Assembly: GCA_964647255.1 (NCBI GenBank)
Contig: CAZYGI010000026.1
Coordinates: 1-47,264 of the forward strand
Length of the DNA: 47,264 bases
Reading direction: 5' to 3'
From: CAWJEL01 sp964647255
GTDB lineage: Bacteria > Chloroflexota > Anaerolineae > CG2-30-64-16
Program-made: the position numbers and the translations under genes
Notes under the pieces: generated by a model
Database searches by the model: none
Told to the model about the DNA's origin: nothing
What the model saw: only the letters and a program-made list of their open reading frames with translations
In this document: positions 8,207 to 15,756 of the stretch, piece by piece
How the letters are laid out: each line of letters starts with the position of its first letter
Numbering within the stretch: position 1 is the first letter of the stretch

Positions 8207-8285
8207 GGGGCGCTGCGGCGGCTTGCGCTGCTTCCAACGCCCCGGCACAGGTCTTTCCCGCCCGTCAGAGCATTCTGGCGGGCGG
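8207..8285 (+). other. Two consecutive hairpins in the spacer before the DUF362 gene
   Basis: The first pairs GGGGCG (8207-8212) with CGCCCC (8238-8243). The second is a 12-bp stem (8258-8269 with 8274-8285, one G-U pair, loop GCAT). The second ends 9 bp before the GGAGG Shine-Dalgarno of the next gene. Neither is followed by a T-run, so they are not clear intrinsic terminators. They may attenuate or protect the transcript. Confidence 0.45.
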
Positions 8286-8306
8286 ATTGGTATCGGAGGT
8301 AAACAG

Positions 8307-9530
8307 ATGATCCCACGCGACTTTCCGGGCAAAGGAAAAGTGGCTGTCCTGAAGACCAGCCCGGAGACGATCCTGGACGACATCGGTCGTCTGATGGACA
8401 TGGCGGGCTACCAGAAGGCGCTGCCCAAAGGCCATGAGACGATCTTGAAGGTCAACATCTCCTGGCAGACCTGGTACCCGGCCTGCTCCAGCACGCCCTG
8501 GCAAATCGAAGGCGTCGCGAAGAAGCTCAAGGCCGATGGTTACAGCGACCTGTCCGCGGCGCATAACAAGACCGTCGTGGTGGATGCCTACGTCGGCGAG
8601 AAGAACAATAAGCAGAAGGATGTCGTGGACGCCTATGGCCTGCGCAACGTCCACCTGTACGAGCCGGAGGTGCGTTGGGTGCGCTACACCCCCAAGGCGC
8701 CGATGCTCGTCCTGGATCAGATCTTCCCTGAAGGCATCCTGCTCCCCGAGTATTTCTTCGACAAGAACATTATCCATCTACCCACGGTCAAGACACATGT
8801 CTTCACGGTCATCACCGGCGCGATGAAGAACGCGTTCGGCGGCCTGCTGAACGAGAAGCGCCACTGGACGCACGGCGTGATCCACGAGACCGTGGTTGAC
8901 CTCTTGGCGATCCAACAGGAGATCCACAGCGGCCTGTTTGCGGTTATGGATGGCACCTTTGCCGGGGATGGCCCGGGCCCGCGGGCGATGCGCTGGCATG
9001 AGAAGGACATCCTGCTGGCTTCCGCCGACCAGGTCGCGATTGATGCGGTCTCGGCCAAGATTCAGGGCTTTCAGCCCATGGACCTGAAGTTCATCCGCCT
9101 GGGGCATGAGCTTGGCCTGGGCGTTGGCGATCCGAGGGAGATCGAGATCGTCGGCCACGACATCTCCGCCGAGGACTGGCATTTCGTCCAGGAGGATACC
9201 TTTGCCAGCAAGGGGCAAAAGCTGATCTATCACGGCGCGCTGAAGCCGTTCGAGAACGTCCTCCTGCGCTCACCCATCGTGCCGTGGAGCTACTTCGCGT
9301 CGAATTTCTATCACAACGTCTACTGGTATCCCTTCGTGGGCCGGCCGCGCGTGCAGGCGGCGCTCGACACGAAGTGGGGCCGCCTATTCCAAAGCTATGG
9401 CGACGGGCAGGTCGTCATGCCTGGGGTTGAGCCGCGCACGACGGCGATCGCGGCGGGCGCGACCGCGCTGGGCCTGCTCATTGCCGGCGGGCTGATCGCC
9501 AGAGGGATGCGGCGTGGTCAAGCACGTTGA
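8307..9530 (+). CDS. DUF362 domain protein with C-terminal membrane anchor
   Basis: 407 residues from the ATG preceded by GGAGGT; upstream in-frame codons lack support. DUF362 signatures: IIHLPTVKTHVFTVITGAMKNAFGG in the middle, and FAVMDGTFAGDGPGPR followed by DQVAIDAVSAKI. No ferredoxin-type cysteine cluster is present, unlike many DUF362 proteins. The C-terminus (about 377-400, TTAIAAGATALGLLIAGGLIARGMRR) is one hydrophobic helix followed by basic residues, consistent with a tail anchor on the cytoplasmic side. The family's biochemical function is unsettled. The last 17 bp overlap the PHP-domain gene, so the pair is probably co-expressed. Confidence 0.82.
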   Translation: MIPRDFPGKGKVAVLKTSPETILDDIGRLMDMAGYQKALPKGHETILKVNISWQTWYPACSSTPWQIEGVAKKLKADGYSDLSAAHNKTVVVDAYVGEKNNKQKDVVDAYGLRNVHLYEPEVRWVRYTPKAPMLVLDQIFPEGILLPEYFFDKNIIHLPTVKTHVFTVITGAMKNAFGGLLNEKRHWTHGVIHETVVDLLAIQQEIHSGLFAVMDGTFAGDGPGPRAMRWHEKDILLASADQVAIDAVSAKIQGFQPMDLKFIRLGHELGLGVGDPREIEIVGHDISAEDWHFVQEDTFASKGQKLIYHGALKPFENVLLRSPIVPWSYFASNFYHNVYWYPFVGRPRVQAALDTKWGRLFQSYGDGQVVMPGVEPRTTAIAAGATALGLLIAGGLIARGMRRGQAR

Positions 9531-10194
9531 CCCGGTGCGCGGGTTGTGGCGGGTGGATTGCCACAGCCATACCTGGGCCTCGCCCGACTCAAAGACCGAC
9601 CCGAAAGACCTGGTCGCGCGCGCCAGGGAGGTGGGCCTGAATAAGATCGCAGTGACGGACCATAACACGATCGTAGGGGCGCTTGAGGCGGAGCGGCTGG
9701 CGCCGGACCTGGTGATCGTCGGCGAAGAAATTGCAACGGAGACCGGCGGCGAGTTGATCGCCTACTTCGTCACCGAGGCCGTCCCGGCACATCTGCCCGT
9801 AGCTGAGACGATCCGCCGTCTGAGAGAGCAGGGCGCTGTCATTAGCATCTCCCATCCGTTGGATGTCCTGCGTAATTCTGCGTTAGGCGAGGCGCTGACG
9901 CGTGAATTCCTGCCCCAGGTGGATGCGCTCGAGGTCTTCAATGCGCGCTGCTTGCTGAGTAAACATAACGAATCTGCGGCGGCGCTGGCTCGTGAGGGCG
10001 GCCGGGCGGTTACGGCGGGCAGTGATGCCCACACGGTGCGCGAGATCGGCGCGGGACATATCACCTTGCCGCCGTTCAAGGCCACATCGGAGGCGTTTCT
10101 CGCCAGCTTGCAGCACGCCACGGCCGGTGGCCGGCTCACCGGCGTCTGGCCGCACTTTGCCAGCACCTTCACCCAGTTGACGAAGCGGCAGTAG
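9514..10194 (+). CDS. PHP-domain metal-dependent phosphoesterase
   Basis: 226 residues from a GTG start overlapping the DUF362 gene by 17 bp. The four PHP metal motifs are all visible: DCHSHT near residue 16, VTDHNTI near 48, ISHPLD near 113 and GSDAHTVREIG near 170. The layout is that of the stand-alone YciV/TrpH-like PHP proteins, which hydrolyse phosphoester bonds of nucleotides or short oligonucleotides. The substrate here is unknown. It ends at a strong bidirectional terminator. Coupling with a membrane-anchored DUF362 protein is the only contextual clue. Confidence 0.86.
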   Translation: MVKHVDPVRGLWRVDCHSHTWASPDSKTDPKDLVARAREVGLNKIAVTDHNTIVGALEAERLAPDLVIVGEEIATETGGELIAYFVTEAVPAHLPVAETIRRLREQGAVISISHPLDVLRNSALGEALTREFLPQVDALEVFNARCLLSKHNESAAALAREGGRAVTAGSDAHTVREIGAGHITLPPFKATSEAFLASLQHATAGGRLTGVWPHFASTFTQLTKRQ

Positions 10195-10211
10195 GGAGGG
10201 AACGATCTTCC

Positions 10212-10254
10212 AACGGGCATGTCAGGCGGCGTCGCCGCCCGACATGCCCGTTTT
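10212..10254. terminator. Bidirectional intrinsic terminator between convergent genes
   Basis: AACGGGCATGTC (10212-10223) pairs perfectly with GACATGCCCGTT (10241-10252). The stem continues inward, with a single A-C mismatch, through GGCGGCG, giving about 20 paired positions and a minimal loop. TTTT follows on the plus strand. It separates the PHP gene from the leftward beta-propeller gene. Confidence 0.9.
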
Positions 10255-10258
10255 GCGT

Positions 10259-11362
10259 TTATGCTGCCGGGACGGCGGGCGCGGTCGACGCAGCGCCCAC
10301 CAGCGGCAGCATCGAGGAGGACTTGAACACCGGCTCGCGGCTGCAGCAGGAGAGCTGCCGCTGGTCGCCGTCGGTATAGCCCGCCCAAACCACGTACAGG
10401 CTGCCCTTGGCCGTCAGAGCGGCCGCCAGGTCGCTTAACGCGGCGCAGCCTTCTGCGCCGACCTCCGGCTTCCACCAGGCCGCGTCGTAGGCCGAGGGCC
10501 GCACGCGGTGATACAAGGTTTGCCCTTCGGCCCAGACGATTTGGAGGTGTCCCTGCCGGTTTGTCATGAGGTGCGGGAAGCGGCAGTCGCTGGGACTGCC
10601 GCTGGCGTCGTCCGGCGTGGACCAACCGTCCGGCCGCCGGTCGGCATGTTGAATCCCGAAGACTTCCCCGCGATCTTCCTGCCAGAGGATGTCACACGCG
10701 CCGCGATTGTTCGTGATTACCTGCGGGTAGATCGAATGGCGCTGCCCGCTGTCGCTGACGTTTTCAGGCAGGCCCCATTGCCGGGCCGCGCAAACCGCGC
10801 AGTAGATGTCGTATTTCTGCGTGTCGGGCAGTCGGCTTTCCCAAGCGACGTAGAGTTCGTAGTTCGGGCCGATCGCCAGGCTGGGGTGGCTTCCGGTGGC
10901 GTTGGGCACCGGTGTGCTGGTCCACAGGTCGCCGTCTTGATGCCCCGAGTAAATGGCGGAGTAACCCGGCGTCGTGTCGGTCCAGGCCGCGTACAGGATG
11001 CCGTCCGCATCCGCCGCCAGGGCGGGATAGATCGAGGCGCCGGCGGTGCGGGAGACGATCTCCGGCAGCGACCACTGCGCACCATTCCAGGTCGTGTGGT
11101 AGATCTCTGAGTTGTCGAACAGCGTCGCGGAGAAGAGGCAGTGCAAGCGGCCGTCCGGCGTGCCGGCGAGGCTGGCCTGGCCGCCCACGCCGATGCTCCG
11201 CGGCTCCGACCATGTCTTATTGGCGAGATACGCGTGGCAGAGCGTCCGTCCCTGCGTCCAAACGACGTGCACCGTCTCGCCGATCGTTGCGATGGCGAGC
11301 TCGCGAATATCCCCGGCCGGGATGGGAAGCGGCTGGCTGGGGGACCAAAGGGAATCGGACAT
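10259..11362 (-). CDS. BNR/sialidase-like beta-propeller protein, no signal peptide
   Basis: 367 residues from the ATG preceded by GGAGGAG at nine-base spacing; a longer frame upstream is unsupported. The sequence is a run of about 50-60-residue blades with recurring motifs: VHVVWTQG, LHCLFSAT, LYAAWTDTTPGYSAIY, LYVAWESRLPDTQKYDIY, CDILWQED, LQIVWAEGQTLYHRV and LYVVWAGYTDGDQRQL. These are typical of BNR/sialidase-like propellers, but no catalytic FRIP-type motif is evident. It probably binds a ligand or protein. No signal peptide or membrane segment is seen, which is unusual for this type. The gene has its own promoter and a terminator right after its stop. Confidence 0.75.
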   Translation of the reverse strand: MSDSLWSPSQPLPIPAGDIRELAIATIGETVHVVWTQGRTLCHAYLANKTWSEPRSIGVGGQASLAGTPDGRLHCLFSATLFDNSEIYHTTWNGAQWSLPEIVSRTAGASIYPALAADADGILYAAWTDTTPGYSAIYSGHQDGDLWTSTPVPNATGSHPSLAIGPNYELYVAWESRLPDTQKYDIYCAVCAARQWGLPENVSDSGQRHSIYPQVITNNRGACDILWQEDRGEVFGIQHADRRPDGWSTPDDASGSPSDCRFPHLMTNRQGHLQIVWAEGQTLYHRVRPSAYDAAWWKPEVGAEGCAALSDLAAALTAKGSLYVVWAGYTDGDQRQLSCCSREPVFKSSSMLPLVGAASTAPAVPAA

Positions 11363-11406
11363 CGTAGCAGGCTCCTCCGCAGCAGTGAGGCAGGTGTGAC
11401 GTGCGG

Positions 11407-11436
11407 ATTCTAGCATCTACCTCGCGTTGCGCGCAA
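11407..11436 (-). promoter_or_regulatory. Leftward promoter for the beta-propeller gene
   Basis: Reverse strand: TTGCGC (11436-11431), 18-bp spacer, TAGAAT (11412-11407). The box lies just downstream of the stop codon of the Dck-like kinase, so the propeller gene probably has its own start site even though the kinases point the same way. Confidence 0.55.
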
Positions 11437-11439
11437 GTT

Positions 11440-12084
11440 TCAAGAAAAGACTACTTCTTCTTTGCCGGCCAGCTTCTCTTCGATCTTGGCAATAATCAAG
11501 TCAAGATGTGTGCCGTTGTGGACGAAGTCCAGCTCGTCGGCCGGCACCGTCAGCACGGGGCATAAGCTGAAATCCTGCAGCCAGGAGGCATAGAACGAGT
11601 TGAGCTGCGCCAGGTATTCGGGCGTGATATTGCGTTCGAACTCGCGCCCGCGTTGGCTGATCCGCTGCATCAAAGTTGGCACGGAGGCGCGCAGGTAGAC
11701 GACCAGATCGGGCGGCGGCAGGAAGAGCACCAGCACGTCATAGAGCTCGCGGTAGGTCTGGTAGTCTCGCTCCGTGATGTGGCGCTGCTCGTAGAGCGCC
11801 CGCGCAAAGATCTCGGCGTCCTCGTACACGGAGCGATCCTGGATCACCGAGCCGGGGAAATCCAGCAGGCGCCGGTGGTGGCGCAGCCGGCGGGAAAGAA
11901 AGAAGACCTGCGAGTGAAACGCATACCGGGTCATGTCCCGGTAGAAGTCGGCCAGATAGGGGTTGTCGGCGACGGCTTCGTAGAACGGCTCCCAGCCCAG
12001 CTTTTGGCTGAGCAGGCCCGTGAGCGTTGACTTTCCCACGCCGATGTTGCCGGCGATCGCAATAAAGCGTTTGGTGGTGGTCAT
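11440..12084 (-). CDS. Deoxynucleoside kinase, Dck-like (deoxyadenosine/deoxycytidine type)
   Basis: 214 residues from MTTTKRFIAIAG; the longer frame upstream overlaps the neighbouring gene out of frame and is rejected. P-loop GNIGVGKST (12-20), NPYLADFYRD, the DRS motif in VIQDRSVYEDAEIFA and the arginine lid ISQRGREFER are all present. The DRSVYED signature matches the Bacillus Dck (YaaF) branch. These enzymes transfer phosphate from ATP to deoxynucleosides in salvage. It lies 10 bp downstream of a Dgk-like paralogue. Paired Dck/Dgk-type kinases occur in Firmicutes, where some work as heterodimers. Whether this pair does so is inference. Confidence 0.88.
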   Translation of the reverse strand: MTTTKRFIAIAGNIGVGKSTLTGLLSQKLGWEPFYEAVADNPYLADFYRDMTRYAFHSQVFFLSRRLRHHRRLLDFPGSVIQDRSVYEDAEIFARALYEQRHITERDYQTYRELYDVLVLFLPPPDLVVYLRASVPTLMQRISQRGREFERNITPEYLAQLNSFYASWLQDFSLCPVLTVPADELDFVHNGTHLDLIIAKIEEKLAGKEEVVFS

Positions 12085-12094
12085 TAGGCGATCC

Positions 12095-13108
12095 TCACTC
12101 CCCTGTACGCGCCAAATTCGCGCCCATTTTGCGGACGTAAGCGGTCTCCAGGTCAATGCCTGCGTCGTTGGCGAGTTTGAGAAGATACGCCAACGCGTCC
12201 GCCAACTCCTCTTCCAGATTCTGCAAGCCGGATTCCAGGGCGCGGTCATGCGCCTCCTGGCGGTTGCCAATTTTCGGCAGGATCTGCTCGCGGAGCTTCC
12301 AGGTCTGCCGCAACACCTTGCCGATCTCTCCCACTTCCTCGGTCAGGCAGATGTAGTTGAAGAAGAGGTCAGCGACGAATCCCTTCTCCCGATCCAGCGC
12401 GCGGTGGAAACTTTGAAAATCGCCGAGCCGGCGCCCGCCGTTCGTGGCCGGGAGGGGCTCGCCCGTCTCCAGGTCCGGCAGCGGGAGCTGATAGGAGTCA
12501 AGGTGGAGCGCAGCTCGCACCTTGGCGACGACTTCGGCGCGAGCGTCCGGGTCTCGCACGATGTCGAGGTGATCGGTGTCCAGGACGAGCACCGGCGCCT
12601 CGGAGAAGTCGGTGAAGTATTGGTCGTATGCCGCCCGCAGTGCGTCGAGATAGGCCGGGTCCATCTGGCGCTCATACGAGCGGTCGCGATGGGTGATGCG
12701 CTGCATCAAGACCTCGGTCGAGGCCTTCAGGTGGATGACCAGAGCAGGTGTCGGAATCTGCTCGCCGAGGATCGCATGGACGCGTTCGTACATCGCCAGC
12801 TCGTCGCCGGCGAGGTTCAGGTGCGCGAACAGCCAATCCTTGGCGAATAGGTAATCGCTCACCAGTGCGCTATACTTCAGCGTGCTGCCGATCACGCTGT
12901 GCTGCTGGCGATACCGGCTCAGCAGGAAGAAAATCTGGGTCTGGAAGGCGTAGCGCGCCCGGTCAGCATAGAAGTCGCTGAGGAACGGGTTTTCCTCGAA
13001 AACTTCCAGCAGCAGTTCTGCTTTCAGCGCCTCGCCGAGGATGCGGGCGAGTGTGGTCTTGCCGACGCCGATGGCGCCTTCGATCGCGATGTAGGGGTGG
13101 GTGGACAA
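12095..13108 (-). CDS. Fusion: Dgk-like deoxynucleoside kinase + MazG-like NTP pyrophosphohydrolase
   Basis: 337 residues; a normal kinase of this family is about 210-220. The kinase is residues 1-205: P-loop EGAIGVGKTT (10-19), NPFLSDFY (40-47), SDYLFAKDWLFA (84-95) in place of the DRS motif, as in Bacillus Dgk (YaaG), and the lid around RDRSYERQM (141-149). A linker at 205-235 leads to an all-alpha MazG-like domain. There EEVGE (257-261) and EEELAD (299-304) give the metal-binding E-x2-E...E-x2-D pattern. The kinase salvages deoxynucleosides and the second domain would hydrolyse dNTPs or damaged NTPs, opposing activities in one chain. It is the first gene of a leftward pair with the Dck-like kinase. 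Confidence 0.88.
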   Translation of the reverse strand: MSTHPYIAIEGAIGVGKTTLARILGEALKAELLLEVFEENPFLSDFYADRARYAFQTQIFFLLSRYRQQHSVIGSTLKYSALVSDYLFAKDWLFAHLNLAGDELAMYERVHAILGEQIPTPALVIHLKASTEVLMQRITHRDRSYERQMDPAYLDALRAAYDQYFTDFSEAPVLVLDTDHLDIVRDPDARAEVVAKVRAALHLDSYQLPLPDLETGEPLPATNGGRRLGDFQSFHRALDREKGFVADLFFNYICLTEEVGEIGKVLRQTWKLREQILPKIGNRQEAHDRALESGLQNLEEELADALAYLLKLANDAGIDLETAYVRKMGANLARTGE

Positions 13109-13149
13109 GGGCTTCTCCTCATTGAGCGAGATAGCGGACGTGCGCAGAC

Positions 13150-13178
13150 ATTATACTCACATTCCCGCAACGCTGAAA
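13150..13178 (-). promoter_or_regulatory. Putative leftward promoter for the kinase pair
   Basis: Reverse strand: TTTCAG (13178-13173), 17 bp, perfect TATAAT (13155-13150). The -35 is weak. The divergent sigma-factor gene begins 50 bp farther on and shows no clear consensus promoter in this spacer. Confidence 0.5.
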
Positions 13179-13228
13179 CCTTTGCCATCATCCTGCGTAG
13201 AAGTGGGTGAAGTCGGCCAACATATTTC

Positions 13229-13822
13229 ATGGTGGGTCAGGTGGAAAACCAAGAACTTGTGTGGTTAGAGCGAGCCCGGAACGGCGACCAGGCGGCGTTT
13301 GCGCGTTTGGTCGAGGTGTACCAGGGTCCAGTGTACAATCTCTGCTATCGCATGCTCGGTAATGCGGTCGAGGCCGAGGATGCGACGCAGGAAACCTTTG
13401 TCCGGATGTACACCAAGCTGCACACCTACCAACCTGAGCGCAAGCTGTCTTCGTGGGTGCTCTCGATTGCGTCCCACTACTGTATTGACCGGCTGCGCCG
13501 GCGGCGCGGCATCTGGCTCTCGCTGGACGAGGAACCGGTCGCGATGACCGTGCCGAGCCGCCAGCGCAGCCCTGAGGACTCAGCGCTGCGGAGTGAATCC
13601 CGTTCCGAGGTGCAGCGTCTGGTGGACGAATTGGCGCCGGCCTATCGCGTGCCGTTGGTGCTTCGCTACTGGTACGATCTTTCTTACACGGAGATCGCGG
13701 AGGCGATGGGGCTGACGGTGCAGGCGGTCAAATCGCGGCTTCACCGGGCACGGCTTTACCTGGTGCAGAAGGCGCCCGCCGATTCGGTGTTGGCCATGGC
13801 GCCCATCGCAGTGCTGAGGTGA
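13229..13822 (+). CDS. ECF-type RNA polymerase sigma factor
   Basis: 197 residues. Sigma region 2 spans ARLVEVYQGPVYNLCYRMLGN, EAEDATQETFVRMYTKL and SSWVLSIASHYCIDRLRRRR, which contain the core-binding and -10-recognition helices. Region 4 is VPLVLRYWYDLSYTEIAEAMGLTVQAVKSRLHRAR, a clear helix-turn-helix for -35 recognition. Length and lack of regions 1 and 3 define the ECF group. The next gene, 4 bp downstream, encodes a zinc-finger anti-sigma factor, then a secreted membrane protein. This is the usual arrangement of an envelope-responsive switch, commonly autoregulated. The absence of a recognisable housekeeping promoter upstream fits that but does not prove it. Confidence 0.93.
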   Translation: MVGQVENQELVWLERARNGDQAAFARLVEVYQGPVYNLCYRMLGNAVEAEDATQETFVRMYTKLHTYQPERKLSSWVLSIASHYCIDRLRRRRGIWLSLDEEPVAMTVPSRQRSPEDSALRSESRSEVQRLVDELAPAYRVPLVLRYWYDLSYTEIAEAMGLTVQAVKSRLHRARLYLVQKAPADSVLAMAPIAVLR

Positions 13823-13826
13823 TTCG

Positions 13827-14381
13827 ATGCACAACGACTATACGCTGTTGATGTCCATGATGTTGGATGGCGAGGCGACGGCTGCCGAGGAGAGCGCTGT
13901 GCGCGAGCATCTGCGCACGTGTGGGTCTTGTGCGGCCATCTGGGAGCGCTGGCAGGCGGTGGATCGCCGCCTGGTGGCCGCACCGCTGCTGGCCCCCGCC
14001 GCCGACCTCACCGATCGGGTGATGGCGCGGGTGCAGGCGCAGGAGCTCCGGCGCCGGCGGCTGCGCTGGTTAGGATCCGGCTTGTTCGGCATGTGGCTGA
14101 CGATCTCGCTGGTTGGCCTGCTTACCATTGGCGGGTTGACCTATTGGAGCATCCAGCACCCCCATGCGGTCAGCCAGGCGTTTTTTGCCGTCTTGCAGGT
14201 CGTGGATGGTCTGAGTTGGATCGCGCTGGACCTCTGGCGTTTCCTCAGCCGCCTCGGTGCGCCGACGTTGGCGGCCGGGGTTGGCTTGCTCGCGCTCCTC
14301 ACTTGTGCCTTTGCGATGCTCTGGCTGTGGGTGATGGGGCGAGGCCGCAGCGCACTCAGCTATCCGATGTCGGCGGCATGA
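13827..14381 (+). CDS. Membrane-bound zinc-finger anti-sigma factor
   Basis: 184 residues. The N-terminal cytoplasmic ZAS/zf-HC2 domain begins with LLMSMMLDGEATAAEESAVREHLRTCGSC, showing the H-x3-C-x2-C zinc signature (HLRTCGSC). A basic stretch (QAQELRRRRLRWLG) precedes a hydrophobic helix at about 86-108. A second strongly hydrophobic region lies at about 147-170 (AAGVGLLALLTCAFAMLWLWVMG), with an amphipathic segment between. It would hold the ECF sigma factor encoded 4 bp upstream at the membrane until a signal releases it. The signal is unknown; the short extracytoplasmic part leaves little room for a sensor domain. Confidence 0.88.
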   Translation: MHNDYTLLMSMMLDGEATAAEESAVREHLRTCGSCAAIWERWQAVDRRLVAAPLLAPAADLTDRVMARVQAQELRRRRLRWLGSGLFGMWLTISLVGLLTIGGLTYWSIQHPHAVSQAFFAVLQVVDGLSWIALDLWRFLSRLGAPTLAAGVGLLALLTCAFAMLWLWVMGRGRSALSYPMSAA

Positions 14382-14415
14382 GCTTGATCTGTGCGGATTT
14401 GTGGAGGAGGGAGTG

Positions 14416-15552
14416 ATGCGACGTAAGAGCGTTTTGTTTGCGGCCGGTGCGCTGTTGCTGCTGTTTGTGGCCGCTTCAACCGTCTATGCCCAGGATGGCA
14501 CGGGCGGCGGCGACAAGTTCGTCTTCGGCCAGAACTATGTGTTGCAGCCCGGCGAGACGCTGAGCGGCAGCCTGGCGGTCTTGGGCGGCAACGCTGAGCT
14601 GGCAGAGGGCAGCACAGTGGCCGGTGATGTGTTTGTTGCGGGGGGCAAGCTCTCCGTATCGGGCGTCATTCAGGGCAGCGTGGCCGTCTTTGGCGGCGCG
14701 ACCGTGCTCGCTGATACTGCGGTGGTGGAGGGCGACTTCGCCACCTTCGGCGGCGCTGTGTCACAGGCGACCGGTGCGACGATCCGCGGCCAGATCTTCA
14801 GCGGTTTGGGTTCCCGGCGCGGTGCACGATCGCCTGAGTCACCTGTGGCTCCCGCGACGCCGGAAGTCCCCGCGGCTCCGAGCGCACCTCAGACGCAGGG
14901 CCAGACGCAGCCGTTCGGCGGATTGCGCCGGATGATTGCGTGGGAGATTGCCGCGGTCTCTTCGGCGCTGATGTTGGTGGTGCTGGGGATCATCGTGGTG
15001 GTGCTCGCACCGAAGGCGATCGGACGCGTCGCCAGTGCTGCTGCGAGCCAGCCGGCGTTGAGCTTCGGCGCAGGTATTCTGACGCTGGTCGTTGGGTTGC
15101 TCGGCGGGCTGCTGTTGTTGATCGCCTGTGGCCTGGGCATTCTCCTCTGGCTGGCGCTGATCGCGGCGATGCTGTTCGGTTGGATCGGCGTTGGGCTGTG
15201 GCTGGGCCAACGCATCTTTGCGGCGCTGAAAATGCGCAGCTCGTCGTCGTTGCTCGAAGTTGCTCTGGGCATCTTCGTGATCACCCTGGTGGCGAATCTG
15301 CCGTGGTGCATCGGGTTCCTGTTTACCGCCGTGGTCGGCTCTATCGGCCTGGGCGCCGTTGTGTTGACTCGGTTCGGGCGGCAGCCCGCGGCGGACCCTG
15401 GCCGGCCGATCCCTCCGGCGCCGGTGCGCCTGGAGGACCTGGACGCCGAGGTGTTGGCTCCCGTTCCGCCGCCCGCTCTGCCGGCCCCGGCGCCTGTGGA
15501 GCCGCCCGGCCCGAATGAAGGTGCCCCCGGCGCGCCTACAGCCGGTCAATGA
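14416..15552 (+). CDS. Exported bactofilin-like (polymer-forming) repeat protein with membrane segments
   Basis: 378 residues from ATG after GGAGGAGGGA. A signal peptide (VLFAAGALLLLFVAASTVYAQ) leads into a run of beta-helix-like repeats: LSGSLAVLGGNAELAEGSTVAGDVFVAGG, VIQGSVAVFGGATVLADTAVVEGDFATFGGAV, ATIRGQIFSG. These resemble the bactofilin/polymer-forming domain. A Pro-rich linker (about 140-165) leads to three or four transmembrane helices at about 175-315 and a Pro-rich tail. It is the third gene of the sigma/anti-sigma cassette and probably the target or sensor of that switch in the envelope. The exact role is not known. Confidence 0.78.
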   Translation: MRRKSVLFAAGALLLLFVAASTVYAQDGTGGGDKFVFGQNYVLQPGETLSGSLAVLGGNAELAEGSTVAGDVFVAGGKLSVSGVIQGSVAVFGGATVLADTAVVEGDFATFGGAVSQATGATIRGQIFSGLGSRRGARSPESPVAPATPEVPAAPSAPQTQGQTQPFGGLRRMIAWEIAAVSSALMLVVLGIIVVVLAPKAIGRVASAAASQPALSFGAGILTLVVGLLGGLLLLIACGLGILLWLALIAAMLFGWIGVGLWLGQRIFAALKMRSSSSLLEVALGIFVITLVANLPWCIGFLFTAVVGSIGLGAVVLTRFGRQPAADPGRPIPPAPVRLEDLDAEVLAPVPPPALPAPAPVEPPGPNEGAPGAPTAGQ

Positions 15553-15600
15553 CGGCAGCCCGAGGCGATGGGCGGAACAACTTGATCGCCTCTGTAAGAA

Positions 15601-15633
15601 GGGAGGCGCCTCGCTTTGGCGACGGCGCCTCCC
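15601..15633 (+). terminator. Possible Rho-independent-like hairpin without T-run
   Basis: GGGAGGCGCC (15601-15610) and GGCGCCTCCC (15624-15633) form a perfect 10-bp GC stem with a 13-base loop, about 50 bp after the bactofilin-like gene. No T-run follows, so efficiency as an intrinsic terminator is uncertain. The rest of the 204-bp spacer shows nothing else. Confidence 0.4.
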
Positions 15634-15756
15634 GCGCGTCCGGGACGCCAGACGGCCTTCATTTGACCAAGCTCGCGTGGCAGGATAGAATAGCTTGCTG
15701 TCGGGGGTGGGAACCCTGCGGAGCGAACCGGCGTCCTTGACGGACGCTCGTGCGGA

